Assembly: GCF_001808185.1 (NCBI RefSeq)
Contig: NZ_CP017668.1
Location: 3,100,001-3,164,000, forward strand
DNA: 64,000 nucleotides
Source: Jeongeupia sp. USM3
Lineage (GTDB): Bacteria > Pseudomonadota > Gammaproteobacteria > Burkholderiales > Chitinibacteraceae
Direction: 5' to 3'
The translations under genes and the position numbers were made by a program. Below are positions 9,366 through 17,283 of this stretch, in pieces. Numbering within the stretch: the first letter of the stretch is position 1; each line of letters starts with the position of its first letter. A model generated the notes under the pieces. The model saw only the letters and a program-made list of their open reading frames with translations, made no database searches and had not been told where the DNA came from.

Positions 9366-9386
9366 TGGTGCCGGGGTCGGACTCGA
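9366..9386 (-). other. Displaced tRNA-Leu 3' end (outer attachment site)
   Basis: Read on the minus strand this is CGAGTCCGACCCCGGCACCA, the T-arm, acceptor and CCA of tRNA-Leu. It matches the intact tRNA at 23,777-23,798 except for one missing G in the acceptor strand. It marks the far end of the integrative element. The base loss is consistent with no selection after displacement, or with an imperfect att match. Confidence 0.8.
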
Positions 9387-9441
9387 CTATGGGACGCTTA
9401 GCCCGCATAAATGCTGTATTTGTTGTTTCTAGATTTTCATC

Positions 9442-9465
9442 CGTATCCCTAAACGTATACCTAAA
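9442..9465 (+). repeat. 24-bp direct repeat, left copy (candidate integrase arm site)
   Basis: CGTATCCCTAAACGTATACC followed by TAAA. An identical 24-mer in the same orientation lies at 23,642-23,665. Each copy sits 55-135 bp inside its att site, as arm-type sites of tyrosine integrases do. The core att is the tRNA sequence, not this repeat. Confidence 0.7.
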
Positions 9466-9520
9466 AGTATTCAGTACCCCTCCTGTTGAGGCTGAACAGG
9501 GGTAGCCGAAAGGGGAGGAG

Positions 9521-9559
9521 GTGACACCCGTTACACCTCTACGGGACTAAGGCGTATCC
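9521..9559 (+). repeat. 39-bp inverted repeat, left arm
   Basis: Begins GTGACACCCGTTACACC and ends AAGGCGTATCC. Its inverted partner is 21,204-21,242; 33 of 39 positions agree, including an uninterrupted 15-mer ACACCTCTACGGGAC. The outer seven bases are the same GTGACAC word as the iterons. Confidence 0.75.
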
Positions 9560-9995
9560 AATATTCATATGGTGTATGAATGGTGGCTTGCGTGTCCGGA
9601 AGTGGGGGTATTGCGAAACCGCTTAGGCCAGTGTTCCGGCTTACTGGTCGAGTCACCGCACGCCGGCGGCAGGCAGGACCGACAGGCTGCGACCGATGGA
9701 TTGCAGGACTCGAACGTCATCCACCTGCCGTTTTTTCGGTCTCCGGTCCTGTTCAGACCCCCCCCTATGTTTTTTCAGGTGTGCCGCAGAAACGACTGAC
9801 TACTCGGTCTAGGGGGAAGCGGTCCAACCTTTTATGGCCCCCCTGATCCGGTGATGGTCAGACCATTGCCCGAACCTATCGGTTAACCCTGTTAAGTCTG
9901 TTAACTGTTAAGCAATGTCCGGCAACCGGAAGGCCGCAGACCTGCGAGGCCACGTTACCCGTGAGGGCCACCCCATCCGGAAGGACCCACGTCCC

Positions 9996-10562
9996 TCAAG
10001 GCATCGGGGACAGGGTGGCGGTGGCCTGATGGTAGAGGAGGGCGCCGGGGCAGTCGGCGGGGAGGGCGATGAAGCCGCTGTGCGTCGGCGTGACGACGCG
10101 CAGGAGAGCGTGGCCGGGGCAGGCCAGTTGCCAGAACTCGAAGCGCGCGGTCACCGGCAGGGCATGACGTCGGGCTTCGTCCAGCAACAGGGTCAGGAAG
10201 TCCGGATCCTGTCCTGCCAGTTGCTGCATCAGGCCCGCTGTTTCGGTGTCGGTGGCATCGTAATGGTCGGCGACCTGTCCGGTGATCTCCCGCCACAAAC
10301 CCCAGTCCTCTTTCGTCAAATCGGCGGCGCGAAGGGTGTTCTGCGAGCCTGTCCTCAGCAGGCCTTCCCCCGACTCCGTCGATTTCGTGGTGTCACACGT
10401 GTCACAGGTGTCACAACGTTGATTCATAAGGGTTTTTGTCGTGACACCGGGGGTGTCGGCACGTGTCACAGGTGTCACGCCTTCACCAGGGCCGGGCAAG
10501 GGTGTAATCGAATCCAACCCTTTGATCCAGTTGAAGAAACTACCTTGTTCAGATGTCATCAT
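9996..10562 (-). CDS. Element-encoded protein of unknown function, last gene of replication operon
   Basis: 188 residues. The N-terminal third contains the translated GTGACAC array (CDTCDTCDT, and VTPVTRADTPGVTT), then a compact region with GLWREITGQVADHYDAT and SGFIALPADCPGALLYH. The start overlaps the end of the DUF927 gene by 14 bp, so it is co-translated with it. I do not recognise a family. Because its coding sequence doubles as an iteron array, its N-terminal sequence may be constrained by DNA binding rather than protein function. Cytoplasmic; no membrane segment. Confidence 0.65.
   Translation of the reverse strand: MMTSEQGSFFNWIKGLDSITPLPGPGEGVTPVTRADTPGVTTKTLMNQRCDTCDTCDTTKSTESGEGLLRTGSQNTLRAADLTKEDWGLWREITGQVADHYDATDTETAGLMQQLAGQDPDFLTLLLDEARRHALPVTARFEFWQLACPGHALLRVVTPTHSGFIALPADCPGALLYHQATATLSPMP
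10390..10478 (-). repeat. GTGACAC iteron array 1 (candidate origin or cis replication region)
   Basis: On the minus strand GTGACAC occurs at 10,390, 10,399 and 10,408 and again at 10,463 and 10,472, each set spaced exactly 9 bp, with one copy in the other orientation at 10,441. The array is inside a coding region. A matching array on the opposite strand lies at 20,993-21,080. P4 alpha protein binds short iterons at two separate sites, ori and crr, and this pair may be the equivalent. Confidence 0.6.
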
Positions 10563-12387
10563 CGCCCCCGGTCTGCCACAGTGTCGGCAGCACGACGTAG
10601 ACCCTTGGCGAGCCCATGCCGGGCAGTCGTTCGGTCTTCGAGGCCTTGTTGCCGTTGCCCGGCAACAGCACGCCCAGTGCGAGCAACAGCCGGTTCGCGC
10701 GTTTCAGATCCAGCCCCTTGAGCACTTCGCTGGCCCAGGAATTGGGCAGCACGTAGTAGGTGGTCTCGCTGTGCTGGCTGCCACTGGCCTTGCCGGATTC
10801 ACAGATCAGTTCGGTCTTGCGGAAGCCGCAACGCGCCAGTGTCTTCGGACCGTGCTCGTCGATGACCGCGTCCTCCCGGTCCCAGCGGGTGAAGCGTGCT
10901 TCGCCGTGCTGTTCGAAGAACAGCCGCACCTGCCGCAGGATCTGCCGGTCTTCCTCGTTGCCGGCACCACCGCGCTGCTTTAGCCAAGCCGTATACAACA
11001 GCCCGGCCGCTTGCCACGCGGTCTGCGCCGGCCAGCCGGTCAGCCCGGCTGCCGTCGCGGTTTCACCGGCAAAGGCGGCGAGGGCGAAGTAGTTCGCTGC
11101 ATGCCTCGCCTGACCCGAGGCTCCGGAAGGCACGAACGAAGCAGCAAACGCACTCTGGGCCTTGGCCAGCTGCTGCCGCAACAGGTCGTGATCGAGACCG
11201 GCCAGTTGTTCCAGCCACGCCAGCCCGACCACGCCATGATGCTGGTCGGCGGCCTTGGCGATCGCCGAGCACAGTGCCGGGTGATCGGCAAAGCCGTGCA
11301 GATCATCAAAGGCCCCGTGTGAGCGTTCGGCACTCACGTGCAGCAAGCGCGCCAACTGGCCGGCATTCACCGGTACCCCGTGCATCTTCAGGTAGTCGGC
11401 GACCGAGTGTTCACCGTTCGAGAGCACGAAACAGCGCCAGCGTGTCATCGCCCGTAAACCGCCATCGGCGCGACTGCGGCTTTTGCCCTGACCCTGGCTC
11501 AGCATGTACACCACCGCCGCCACATCCGACGCCTTGGCCCGGCCGATCTCGTCGAGGATCAGCGGCAGATCGTTGTGGGCTTCGAGCTGCGCTTCGGCCC
11601 CCGACGCCGTGGTCTGCCACGACTTCTCGTAACGCGGTGGCGCACCGAACACCGACGCCGCCGCGCGGCAGGCCACGCTCTTGCCGTTCTTCGACGGCCC
11701 GGCCAGATGGAAACCGCCCGAGTCCATGCCGAAGAAGGCCATCAACGGTCCGGCCAGTGCAGCCGATAACGTCAACGCCAGTAAGGGATTGCCGACCGCG
11801 AAACGACCAACCCCGTCCTGCCAACCTTCCAGCGTCCCGGCAGAGACCAGCTCGGCACAGGCGCCGCCGTGATAGACCAGCAGCTCGCCGCCGTCACCGA
11901 TCACCCGCTCCGGCAACACGAAGGCCGGACCCTGCCAGCCGGTGCGCGGCACCAGTCGTGCCCGGGGCGCATCGATGCCGGTCTGCAGGTACTGCAACAT
12001 CAGTTTCTTCAGATCGGCCGCATACGAGAACCACAGTCCCTTCTCGGCCAGTTCTTCCAGCACCTTGGTTGACTGGTCCGACAACAGCTTCGCTCGGGGG
12101 ATCAGGTGCGCCTTGGATGTGCCGTCCAGATCGGCCAGCTGCACCAGCACCGCCCAGCCACTGCCGTCCAGATGCCGCACCTGCGCGACGATCTGCAACG
12201 GCCCGCACAGCTTGCGCGGCTCGGTATCTTCATCGGGCCGGTACCAGACGCCATCGGTCTTGCTGCGGAAGCGTTCGAAACCGGCGGCGGATTTGGATTT
12301 CGTCTTGGCCTTGGGTTTGTCGTTTGCTGTGCTTCCCAGCGGGACGATTGCAGCCGGATCCATCAGTACTGCCAGATCGTCACTCAT
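10549..12387 (-). CDS. DUF927 domain protein, element replication ATPase/helicase
   Basis: 612 residues. The central part is a P-loop ATPase: Walker A GPSKNGKS in GGFHLAGPSKNGKSVACR, then a Walker B-like LPLILDEIG, a sensor-like WRCFVLSNGEHSV, and the DUF927 feature EKSWQTTASGAEAQLE. A DUF3987/DUF927-type N-terminal region (HLIPRAKLL) precedes it, and a winged-helix-like C-terminal part (LFFEQHGEARF) follows. In P4-like elements this domain works with a Toprim primase to unwind and prime element DNA. The start overlaps the primase stop as ATGA, so the two proteins are made together. It is the likely binder, with the primase, of the GTGACAC iterons. Confidence 0.88.
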   Translation of the reverse strand: MSDDLAVLMDPAAIVPLGSTANDKPKAKTKSKSAAGFERFRSKTDGVWYRPDEDTEPRKLCGPLQIVAQVRHLDGSGWAVLVQLADLDGTSKAHLIPRAKLLSDQSTKVLEELAEKGLWFSYAADLKKLMLQYLQTGIDAPRARLVPRTGWQGPAFVLPERVIGDGGELLVYHGGACAELVSAGTLEGWQDGVGRFAVGNPLLALTLSAALAGPLMAFFGMDSGGFHLAGPSKNGKSVACRAAASVFGAPPRYEKSWQTTASGAEAQLEAHNDLPLILDEIGRAKASDVAAVVYMLSQGQGKSRSRADGGLRAMTRWRCFVLSNGEHSVADYLKMHGVPVNAGQLARLLHVSAERSHGAFDDLHGFADHPALCSAIAKAADQHHGVVGLAWLEQLAGLDHDLLRQQLAKAQSAFAASFVPSGASGQARHAANYFALAAFAGETATAAGLTGWPAQTAWQAAGLLYTAWLKQRGGAGNEEDRQILRQVRLFFEQHGEARFTRWDREDAVIDEHGPKTLARCGFRKTELICESGKASGSQHSETTYYVLPNSWASEVLKGLDLKRANRLLLALGVLLPGNGNKASKTERLPGMGSPRVYVVLPTLWQTGGDDDI

Positions 12388-13436
12388 GCCCGACCTCCCT
12401 CCAGCACGTCGAGCCAGTCCCGCCCGGGTGACGATGGCAGCAGCACCCGCACCGTACGGCCCTCGGCCAACAGCCTGCCGGCGAGGGTATCGGCCGCCTG
12501 CTGACCGGTGCCGTTGTCGTCATGGTCGGCGAAGACGAACACCTCGACCGCGTCGGCCGGCAGCACCGCCTGCGCCATGCCGTACGCTGACAGCCCGGCC
12601 CACACCGGCAGGCCGTTGGCGCAATGCACGGCCAGTGCCGTCTCGATCCCTTCGGTGATCGCCAGTTGCGGCCCGGCCGGATACAGCCGCACCGTCGCAC
12701 CCCGGGTAGTCCCGCTCGGACTGCTCCACTTCTTCACGCTCGGCACGTCTGCCTTGTGGCCGTCGGCATCGAGATAGGTCTTGTGCAAGGCGACCGGTGT
12801 GCCGTCGGCGGCCTGCACCGCCGCGAGCAGCGCTGGGAAGTAACCCAACAGTACCGGCTCGCCATTTTCCTGATGCCAGTACGGCAAGGCCGGGTGAAAC
12901 CGCAGTGCCTTGGGATAGTGATCAAGCACCAGTCCCCGTCCTGCCAGATACAAGCCGGCCGGCGAATCGGCATCGACCGGCTGCGCCTCCTGCCACAAGG
13001 CGGCATTGCGGGCCCGGGCCTTGGCCCACAGCCGTTGTTGTTCGGCCTGTTCCCGCTCAGCACGCCGGGCCAGCTCGGCCGGATCGACTGCTGCGGCCAC
13101 CGTATTACCGCCGAAATGATCGGCCACCCAGCGCGCCGCACCAAGGAAGTCGCAACGCAGCCAGTCGGCCAGCAGCTGGAAACCGTCGCCACCATCGGGA
13201 CGGTGGTGGTTGCAGACGAAGCAGCCGCGCCCGTCGCGGTCGGTAAACCGGAAGCGGTCCTTGCCGCCGCAAACCGGGCAGGGCCCATGTTTCTTGCGCA
13301 GAAAGGCCGCATCGATCCCGGCCGCCTGCAGCAGCGCCGGCCAGCGATCCCGGGCCAGTGATTTGAGGTGTTGAAGGTCCAAACGGGTATTTTGGGCGTA
13401 GCCGGGCCTGCCGGCCTCGATCGAGGTCGTTGTCAT
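12384..13436 (-). CDS. Zinc-finger/Toprim primase of P4 type
   Basis: 350 residues. N-terminal zinc ribbon CPVCGGKDRFRF...CFVCNHH (roughly residues 51-80), the family's primase signature, then a helical linker rich in Ala, Arg and Glu. The C-terminal Toprim domain has the catalytic Glu in ITEGIETALAVH and the acidic pair in VFVFADHDDNGTGQQAA. It should lay down primers for replication of the element. It lacks the helicase part found in full-length P4 alpha; here that function sits in the separate DUF927 gene immediately downstream, with an ATGA overlap. Confidence 0.9.
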   Translation of the reverse strand: MTTTSIEAGRPGYAQNTRLDLQHLKSLARDRWPALLQAAGIDAAFLRKKHGPCPVCGGKDRFRFTDRDGRGCFVCNHHRPDGGDGFQLLADWLRCDFLGAARWVADHFGGNTVAAAVDPAELARRAEREQAEQQRLWAKARARNAALWQEAQPVDADSPAGLYLAGRGLVLDHYPKALRFHPALPYWHQENGEPVLLGYFPALLAAVQAADGTPVALHKTYLDADGHKADVPSVKKWSSPSGTTRGATVRLYPAGPQLAITEGIETALAVHCANGLPVWAGLSAYGMAQAVLPADAVEVFVFADHDDNGTGQQAADTLAGRLLAEGRTVRVLLPSSPGRDWLDVLEGGRA

Positions 13437-13456
13437 GAGAAGGATTCCTGAAGGAC

Positions 13457-13600
13457 TTAGAAGCGGGAAGGGCGGGACGAACGCGCACCGGCGCGTTGCG
13501 GTCGGGCCGGGCGGGCCTGTTTCAGGCCGGCCAGCGCGGCGGCAATCCGGTCACGGGTGGCGCGGCTCAGCAGTGCGGTGTTGCGGGTCGGTTTACGCAT
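13457..13600 (-). CDS. Small basic protein of the element operon (47 aa)
   Basis: MRKPTRNTALLSRATRDR and so on to SSRPSRF; more than a quarter of residues are Arg or Lys. The ATG overlaps the stop of the preceding gene by 8 bp and the stop lies 20 bp before the primase start, so it fits the tightly packed operon. Too short and basic to assign; a DNA- or RNA-binding accessory is possible. Confidence 0.5.
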   Translation of the reverse strand: MRKPTRNTALLSRATRDRIAAALAGLKQARPARPQRAGARSSRPSRF

Positions 13601-14303
13601 GGAGCACCGCCTGCGCGTGCGGAATACGACGCTCGGCCAGTTGCGCCAGATCGACCACGGCGTGGTACTCGCAATCGAGCTGATCGATCCGGCTTCCGGT
13701 CTGCCGGCTCGCCAGCCGGGCCAGTACCTGCATCTGTTCACCGGCCGTATCTGGCAACAGCTCAAACACATTGAGCACGCCCTGCAACTCGTCCAGCGCC
13801 TCGCCGGCCTGTGACGACAGATCGGTCAGCGCGGCCAGCGGAATGGCGCTCGAATGCAGCCCCTGACCCGAACGGAAGCGCTCCAGTGCCTGCAGCACCG
13901 ACGCCAGCAGCCGGACTGACGCATGCTCGCCAGTCACCTCCCACTGCTGCGCCTGCCATTCGGCAAAGTGGCGGTACAGCGGGTTGTGCAGCTCACCCAA
14001 TGTGACCATCGGCAACCGCTGCAATACATCCTGCTCGGTTCGCAGGGCCAAGGCGATACCACTTGGCCCGGCTGAGTTTGTGCCCTGCGTCCCCAGCACT
14101 CCATCCACCTCAGCGTGCATCAGCTGCAGTTCGCAGCGAGCCGAACGCGCAATGCTGCGCATCTGCCGGCCCGCTTGGTCAGGCAGTGCTTCGAGGGCGA
14201 GTAACAACTCGACCAGTTGATCCATCGTCTCCCTCGCCAGCTCGGACACGTCGGTGAAGGCACGCAGCTGTGCCAGCGATGCGGGATTGTGCCGTTCAGT
14301 CAT
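13593..14303 (-). CDS. Element-encoded helical protein of unknown function
   Basis: 236 residues from the ATG at 14,303, which has GGAGG seven bases upstream. Almost entirely alpha-helical: two similar sections, ETMDQLVELLLALEALPDQAGRQM near the N-terminus and EALDELQGVLNVFELLPDTAGEQM near the C-terminus, each followed by a region ending in a Cys/Gly-Glu-(L/Y) stretch (SARCELQLMHAEVDGVL; QLDCEYHAVVDLAQL). This looks like an internal duplication. No known catalytic motif. It overlaps the Ash-like gene by 8 bp upstream and the 47-codon gene downstream. Confidence 0.7.
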   Translation of the reverse strand: MTERHNPASLAQLRAFTDVSELARETMDQLVELLLALEALPDQAGRQMRSIARSARCELQLMHAEVDGVLGTQGTNSAGPSGIALALRTEQDVLQRLPMVTLGELHNPLYRHFAEWQAQQWEVTGEHASVRLLASVLQALERFRSGQGLHSSAIPLAALTDLSSQAGEALDELQGVLNVFELLPDTAGEQMQVLARLASRQTGSRIDQLDCEYHAVVDLAQLAERRIPHAQAVLHA

Positions 14304-14766
14304 GGACACCTCCACGATGAGCAATGCCGTAACAAAGCAGGCCGGCAATGCAGGCAAGTGAGGCCAACACGGGGCAACGGGCGTAAACAAGAACAGCGGT
14401 GAGCGCGGTAAAGGCGTGCGTGGTGAACGCACGAAGGGCGGATGAGGCCATCGGGCAAGACTCCTGTGCTAATTGAAGCCTGCCGCTCAACGCCAATTGA
14501 GGGTGGCAGGCCAGTAGCGGGGTTGGCGTGCCGGTGCACAGGGAACCGGTGAGCCTTGCGGCTCCCCCACTACGGCCCGCCATAAACTGGACGCACCGGT
14601 AGCGGTGTACGGACGTAAAAAAGCCGCCTAGATTCCGGCGGATATCCGCCTGTGCATTCGGGACGCCAATCCCGGCCGCGCTATTGAACACGACCCAGTC
14701 ATTGTGCGCCGGCACTGCGCCGCCGGCAAGGGTGGCGCGATCGGTAATTCGTCGAACATGGTTCAT
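14296..14766 (-). CDS. Ash-family protein of P4-like element
   Basis: 156 residues. The middle resembles the phage/satellite Ash (Icd-like) family: a Gly-Ile-x-(V)-Pro segment (SAAGIGVPNAQAD), a Phe-Phe followed by an aromatic/Met-Ala-Gly segment (LGGFFTSVHRYRCVQFMAGR), then TGSLCTGTPTPLLACHPQLA and a hydrophobic tail (SLACIAGLLCYGIAH). In P4, ash affects helper-prophage derepression. The ATGA overlap with the stop of the upstream small gene and the 8-bp overlap with the next gene strongly support it, although the composition is unusual and part of the region may also act as RNA (a GC-rich hairpin lies at 14,609-14,655). Confidence 0.65.
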   Translation of the reverse strand: MNHVRRITDRATLAGGAVPAHNDWVVFNSAAGIGVPNAQADIRRNLGGFFTSVHRYRCVQFMAGRSGGAARLTGSLCTGTPTPLLACHPQLALSGRLQLAQESCPMASSALRAFTTHAFTALTAVLVYARCPVLASLACIAGLLCYGIAHRGGVHD

Positions 14767-14975
14767 GACTGCCCCCCACGGCCGGCCGATCCGGCCGAGT
14801 CGCGCTGACGGAGAATCGAACAGAGCGACACCATCCACATCGCCCGCATGTCATCGCCCTTGGTCAACAGCCGCGCCGCCCGGAAGGCGTATTCCGTCCG
14901 GACCAGTGTTTCGAGCGTAGCAATGTCCGGACACGCCGCGGGTGACAGTCGCGACTTCAGTTCATGCACGTTCAC
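14763..14975 (-). CDS. Small conserved-looking element protein (70 aa)
   Basis: MNVHELKSRLSPAACPDIAT followed by LETLVRTEYAFRAARLLTKG and a short tail. It overlaps the second AlpA-like gene by 14 bp and its stop overlaps the Ash-like start as ATGA, so it is part of the operon. Predominantly helical, no membrane segment. I do not recognise it; a small regulatory or replication accessory protein is likely. Confidence 0.6.
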   Translation of the reverse strand: MNVHELKSRLSPAACPDIATLETLVRTEYAFRAARLLTKGDDMRAMWMVSLCSILRQRDSAGSAGRGGQS

Positions 14976-15231
14976 GGGTCACCTCCTGATCGCGTTCCGC
15001 AATGCGTTCGGAGACCCATGCCGACACTTCACTCTGCAGCCAGGCAACACTGTTGCCACCGAGCCGGACCGGCTTCGGGAAGGTGCCGGCAGCAATGGCG
15101 GCGTAGATCGAACTGCGCGACAGCCCGACCTGTTGACGCAGCGCCTGCAGCCGCAGCAGGTAATCGACGGGCGTAGCCGTCTTGGCCGGCGTGACGGTCG
15201 CCACGGCCGGAAAGGATGCACAAGTCGTCAT
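14962..15231 (-). CDS. AlpA-family transcriptional regulator
   Basis: 89 residues. Winged helix-turn-helix of the AlpA/MerR-like type: LLRLQALRQQVGLSRSSIYA, then GTFPKPVRLGGNSVAWLQSE and V-SERIAERD, which is the classic AlpA sequence (a Gly-x-Phe-Pro-x-Pro-(V/I)-(R/K)-Leu-Gly turn and a Trp near the end). AlpA-like proteins activate excision or replication genes in satellites. ATG at 15,231 follows GGAGGTC and overlaps the upstream gene's stop as ATGA. Probable second gene of the element operon. Confidence 0.88.
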   Translation of the reverse strand: MTTCASFPAVATVTPAKTATPVDYLLRLQALRQQVGLSRSSIYAAIAAGTFPKPVRLGGNSVAWLQSEVSAWVSERIAERDQEVTRERA

Positions 15232-15431
15232 GCTTGACCTCCCGGTTGGTTGCTGCGCGTCGCCATGAAGGCCTGCAGATCGGCAAGGCGGTACAACACC
15301 CGGCCACCGCGCTTGATGTAGGCCGGACCGCCGCCACGGCAACGCCACGTGGCCAGCGTGGTTTCGGTCACACGCAGCAGCGGTGCTGCGTGAGCCGGCG
15401 GTACTTCAACTGGTTGGAAGGGGATGGACAT
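15228..15431 (-). CDS. Helix-turn-helix DNA-binding protein (excisionase-like)
   Basis: 67 residues from the ATG at 15,431 (a GTG three codons earlier is also possible). AAPLLRVTETTLATWRCRGG, then GPAYIKRGGRVLYRLADLQA: the MerR-type helix-turn-helix found in small excisionase/AlpA-like proteins (a Trp-x-x-Gly-x-Gly-Pro turn and Val-x-Tyr-x-x-x-Asp-(L)-x-x-(F/W)). First gene of the operon that runs to 9,996. Two such regulators in tandem is notable; one may be the activator and the other the excision factor. Confidence 0.8.
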   Translation of the reverse strand: MSIPFQPVEVPPAHAAPLLRVTETTLATWRCRGGGPAYIKRGGRVLYRLADLQAFMATRSNQPGGQA

Positions 15432-15502
15432 CAGGGGCACACTCCGGACTCGGCTAAGTGGGGAGCGGATGATAGAAGTTGGCTACAAGGCCCAAAAGCA
15501 GC

Positions 15503-15565
15503 CAGCCGGCTGGATGAGGAAGGCAGCCGGCTGGATTGGTAAGGCAGCCGGCTGGATGAGCAAAC
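15503..15565 (+). repeat. 21-bp tandem repeat, three copies
   Basis: The word CAGCCGGCTGGAT begins at 15,503, 15,524 and 15,545, a 21-bp period, with variable third parts. Each unit contains the palindrome CAGCCGGCTG. It sits between the operon's first gene and the 281-codon gene, upstream of the operon, where it could bind a regulator. Confidence 0.8.
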
Positions 15566-15586
15566 CGGCTTGCGCCGGCGAAGGAT

Positions 15587-16432
15587 CTACGCCCTGCGCC
15601 GGGGGCTGAAACCGAGACGGGCCAGTGCCCGCGTTACCCAGCCGAGGCTGTCGTGGTAACTGAAATGGCCGGGCCCCAGACCGAGTTCCCGGGCTTTGGC
15701 GACGGCATCCGGTTCCAGATCCTTGGCCGCTTCCACCTGCGTGACATAGGGCGTCTGGGCATGCCGGCTGTGGACGGTCTCGCGCAACCAGTCGGTCAGC
15801 GGACGGGCCGCATCATGCCGTTTTGCACCGCCGGCACGGGCGGCACTGAGACGGGCCTCCTCGACCAGCGTCACAGCCCCGCTGGATTCGACCATCCGTG
15901 CAGCCAGCGCAATGTGGGCCAGTGCCGCATCGATTTCAACGCAGGCCCGCCAATGCTCGGTATCGTGCAACAGGCAGGCCAGTACGAGCAGATAAAACTC
16001 GGCTGCGGTCAACTGTGCCAAGCGGCTCCCTGATGCCGCCCGCATATGCAGGTAGTCCACTAGCATCATCCGGCCGTCGGGATCCTGTTCATCAAAATCG
16101 AGCAGGTCCTCCCGGTCTTCCCGCTCGCACGCCGCCCTGTGCGCAGCCCAAGCGGCGTCGACTTCCGCAGCCAACTGCTGCAACGAATCCCAGCTCGCCG
16201 CCCAGACGGGCTCGAACGCCAGCGGATCCACCGGCTGCCGATGCGCGTCCAGCGGCACACCGGTGGACTCGACCAATGCCCGCTTGAGCTTGGCACCGAG
16301 CGGGGCCAGACCGCACTCGAACCCTTGGTCTATCCACCGACTGTAATGAGCCGGGGAGAAACGGAGTCGCATCGCCGCAATGGCCTCGGCATAGCTGCAC
16401 CACATCCAGTGATTCCTTGACCCCGAACGCAC
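15587..16432 (-). CDS. Element-encoded protein of unknown function (281 aa)
   Basis: Predominantly helical protein with an acidic patch in the middle (REDREDLLDFDEQDPDG), then YLHMRAASGSRLAQLTAAEF and a C-terminal region VEAAKDLEPDAVAKARELGL. No membrane segment or known catalytic motif. GTG at 16,432; an ATG at 16,405 would shorten it by nine residues. Lies upstream of the operon on the same strand, separated by the 21-bp tandem repeats. It may be replication- or partition-related, by position only. Confidence 0.6.
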   Translation of the reverse strand: MRSGSRNHWMWCSYAEAIAAMRLRFSPAHYSRWIDQGFECGLAPLGAKLKRALVESTGVPLDAHRQPVDPLAFEPVWAASWDSLQQLAAEVDAAWAAHRAACEREDREDLLDFDEQDPDGRMMLVDYLHMRAASGSRLAQLTAAEFYLLVLACLLHDTEHWRACVEIDAALAHIALAARMVESSGAVTLVEEARLSAARAGGAKRHDAARPLTDWLRETVHSRHAQTPYVTQVEAAKDLEPDAVAKARELGLGPGHFSYHDSLGWVTRALARLGFSPRRRA

Positions 16433-16816
16433 CCGGCCAAGCGCAGGGGCGCACAGGTTTGAAAAGGCCGGAGGATGCCGATTGTTTGCAAAAGCAGCCT
16501 GATGAAAAAGGGGATTAAGTGGCTTGGCGAAACCAATGTACTACGACCTAGCGTGCAGCAGAAGGGGCATGGCGTGGCCCGGAAGCATCCAAAACGTAAC
16601 CCCTTCGCAACATGAAAAAGCTGACAGTTTGTGAATGCTGCGTAAGGTTTCTCGCGTCAGTATTATTGGTGCGAATGGACGGAAAGGATTGAGAGGAAGG
16701 TTCATACGATCAGTTACCTAAAATGCATTCTGGATGTTCGCGCCATTATTTTATGTATTGGTTCGTGGGACAACCTAGTAAATGTTAGCCCCCAACTAAA
16801 TAAGGACGCTCTACCG
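16433..16816. other. Intergenic boundary between element backbone and cargo
   Basis: About 380 bp without a supported gene. GC content falls from left to right across it, marking the change from the GC-rich backbone to the AT-richer cargo. Confidence 0.5.
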
Positions 16817-17185
16817 ATGTCGCCTCCTTTGCAACTTACGCTGTCTGGTGCTGTTCATCCGAATAAGACCCCATTCGCAGTCGTTGGTGATGTAGCAATT
16901 CACCCGGGCTCTGGCAGGTCGCCGTATATAGACGCAACCATATTTGACGGTAGGATGTGGCGCGCCTTGGATCTGATTGGGTTTGGCTTTCACCTTGGTA
17001 GCAGAGTCTTTGGCCATTCGGAGGAGATTGGGGGGCTTATGCGAAAAATTGAGAGCAAGCTTAAGGGCTGCAAAGGCTCTCTGGTTTATTACGATTATCC
17101 TGTGGCAAGCAAAAGGCGAAGATATATTTATCGTGGCACTCCATTTTCTTTTCTTGTGCAGCACAATTCTTTGGGTTTGAATTGA
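16817..17185 (+). CDS. Cargo protein of unknown function (122 aa)
   Basis: AAGGA lies ten bases upstream of the ATG. The protein is basic and probably mixed alpha/beta, with several aromatic strands (GRMWRALDLIGFGFHLGSRV; KGSLVYYDYPVASKRRRY; GTPFSFLVQHNSLGLN). No membrane segment, no known motif. Base composition is clearly more AT-rich than the core genome. First gene of the plus-strand cargo block, 98 bp before the next gene. An overlapping minus-strand frame of similar length exists but has no ribosome site. Confidence 0.5.
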   Translation: MSPPLQLTLSGAVHPNKTPFAVVGDVAIHPGSGRSPYIDATIFDGRMWRALDLIGFGFHLGSRVFGHSEEIGGLMRKIESKLKGCKGSLVYYDYPVASKRRRYIYRGTPFSFLVQHNSLGLN

Positions 17186-17283
17186 TTTCCAAGGTGATCT
17201 AACGATTTATTTAAGTCGAAACCGCTTCGTGGTCCGGCATGATTATGACGTTTTACATCTCTAGTACTTGAGGGTTGCCCAGG

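Larger units (their letters stand above)
9387..9995. other. Non-coding left end of the integrative element
   Basis: No convincing gene. It holds the 24-bp arm-like repeat (9,442-9,465), one arm of the 39-bp inverted repeat (9,521-9,559) and, just after it, a small dyad ATTCATA-N5-TATGAAT (9,562-9,580). Frames of 70-90 codons on the plus strand have no ribosome site and unlikely composition. Confidence 0.5.

Noticed and set aside
9442..9465. 24-bp direct repeat as the att core
   Set aside because: The tRNA-Leu 3' end explains the borders better, and a crossover in the 24-mer would leave the tRNA remnant unexplained.
9569..9846. Two overlapping plus-strand frames at the element's left end
   Set aside because: No ribosome site and Pro/Arg-rich random-looking content; likely non-coding.
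15503..15565. CRISPR array
   Set aside because: Period is 21 bp with no spacer-length unique sequence and only three units; there are no cas genes.
16811..17164. 117-codon minus-strand gene
   Set aside because: Competes with the plus-strand frame at 16,817, which has AAGGA before its ATG and fits the cargo direction.
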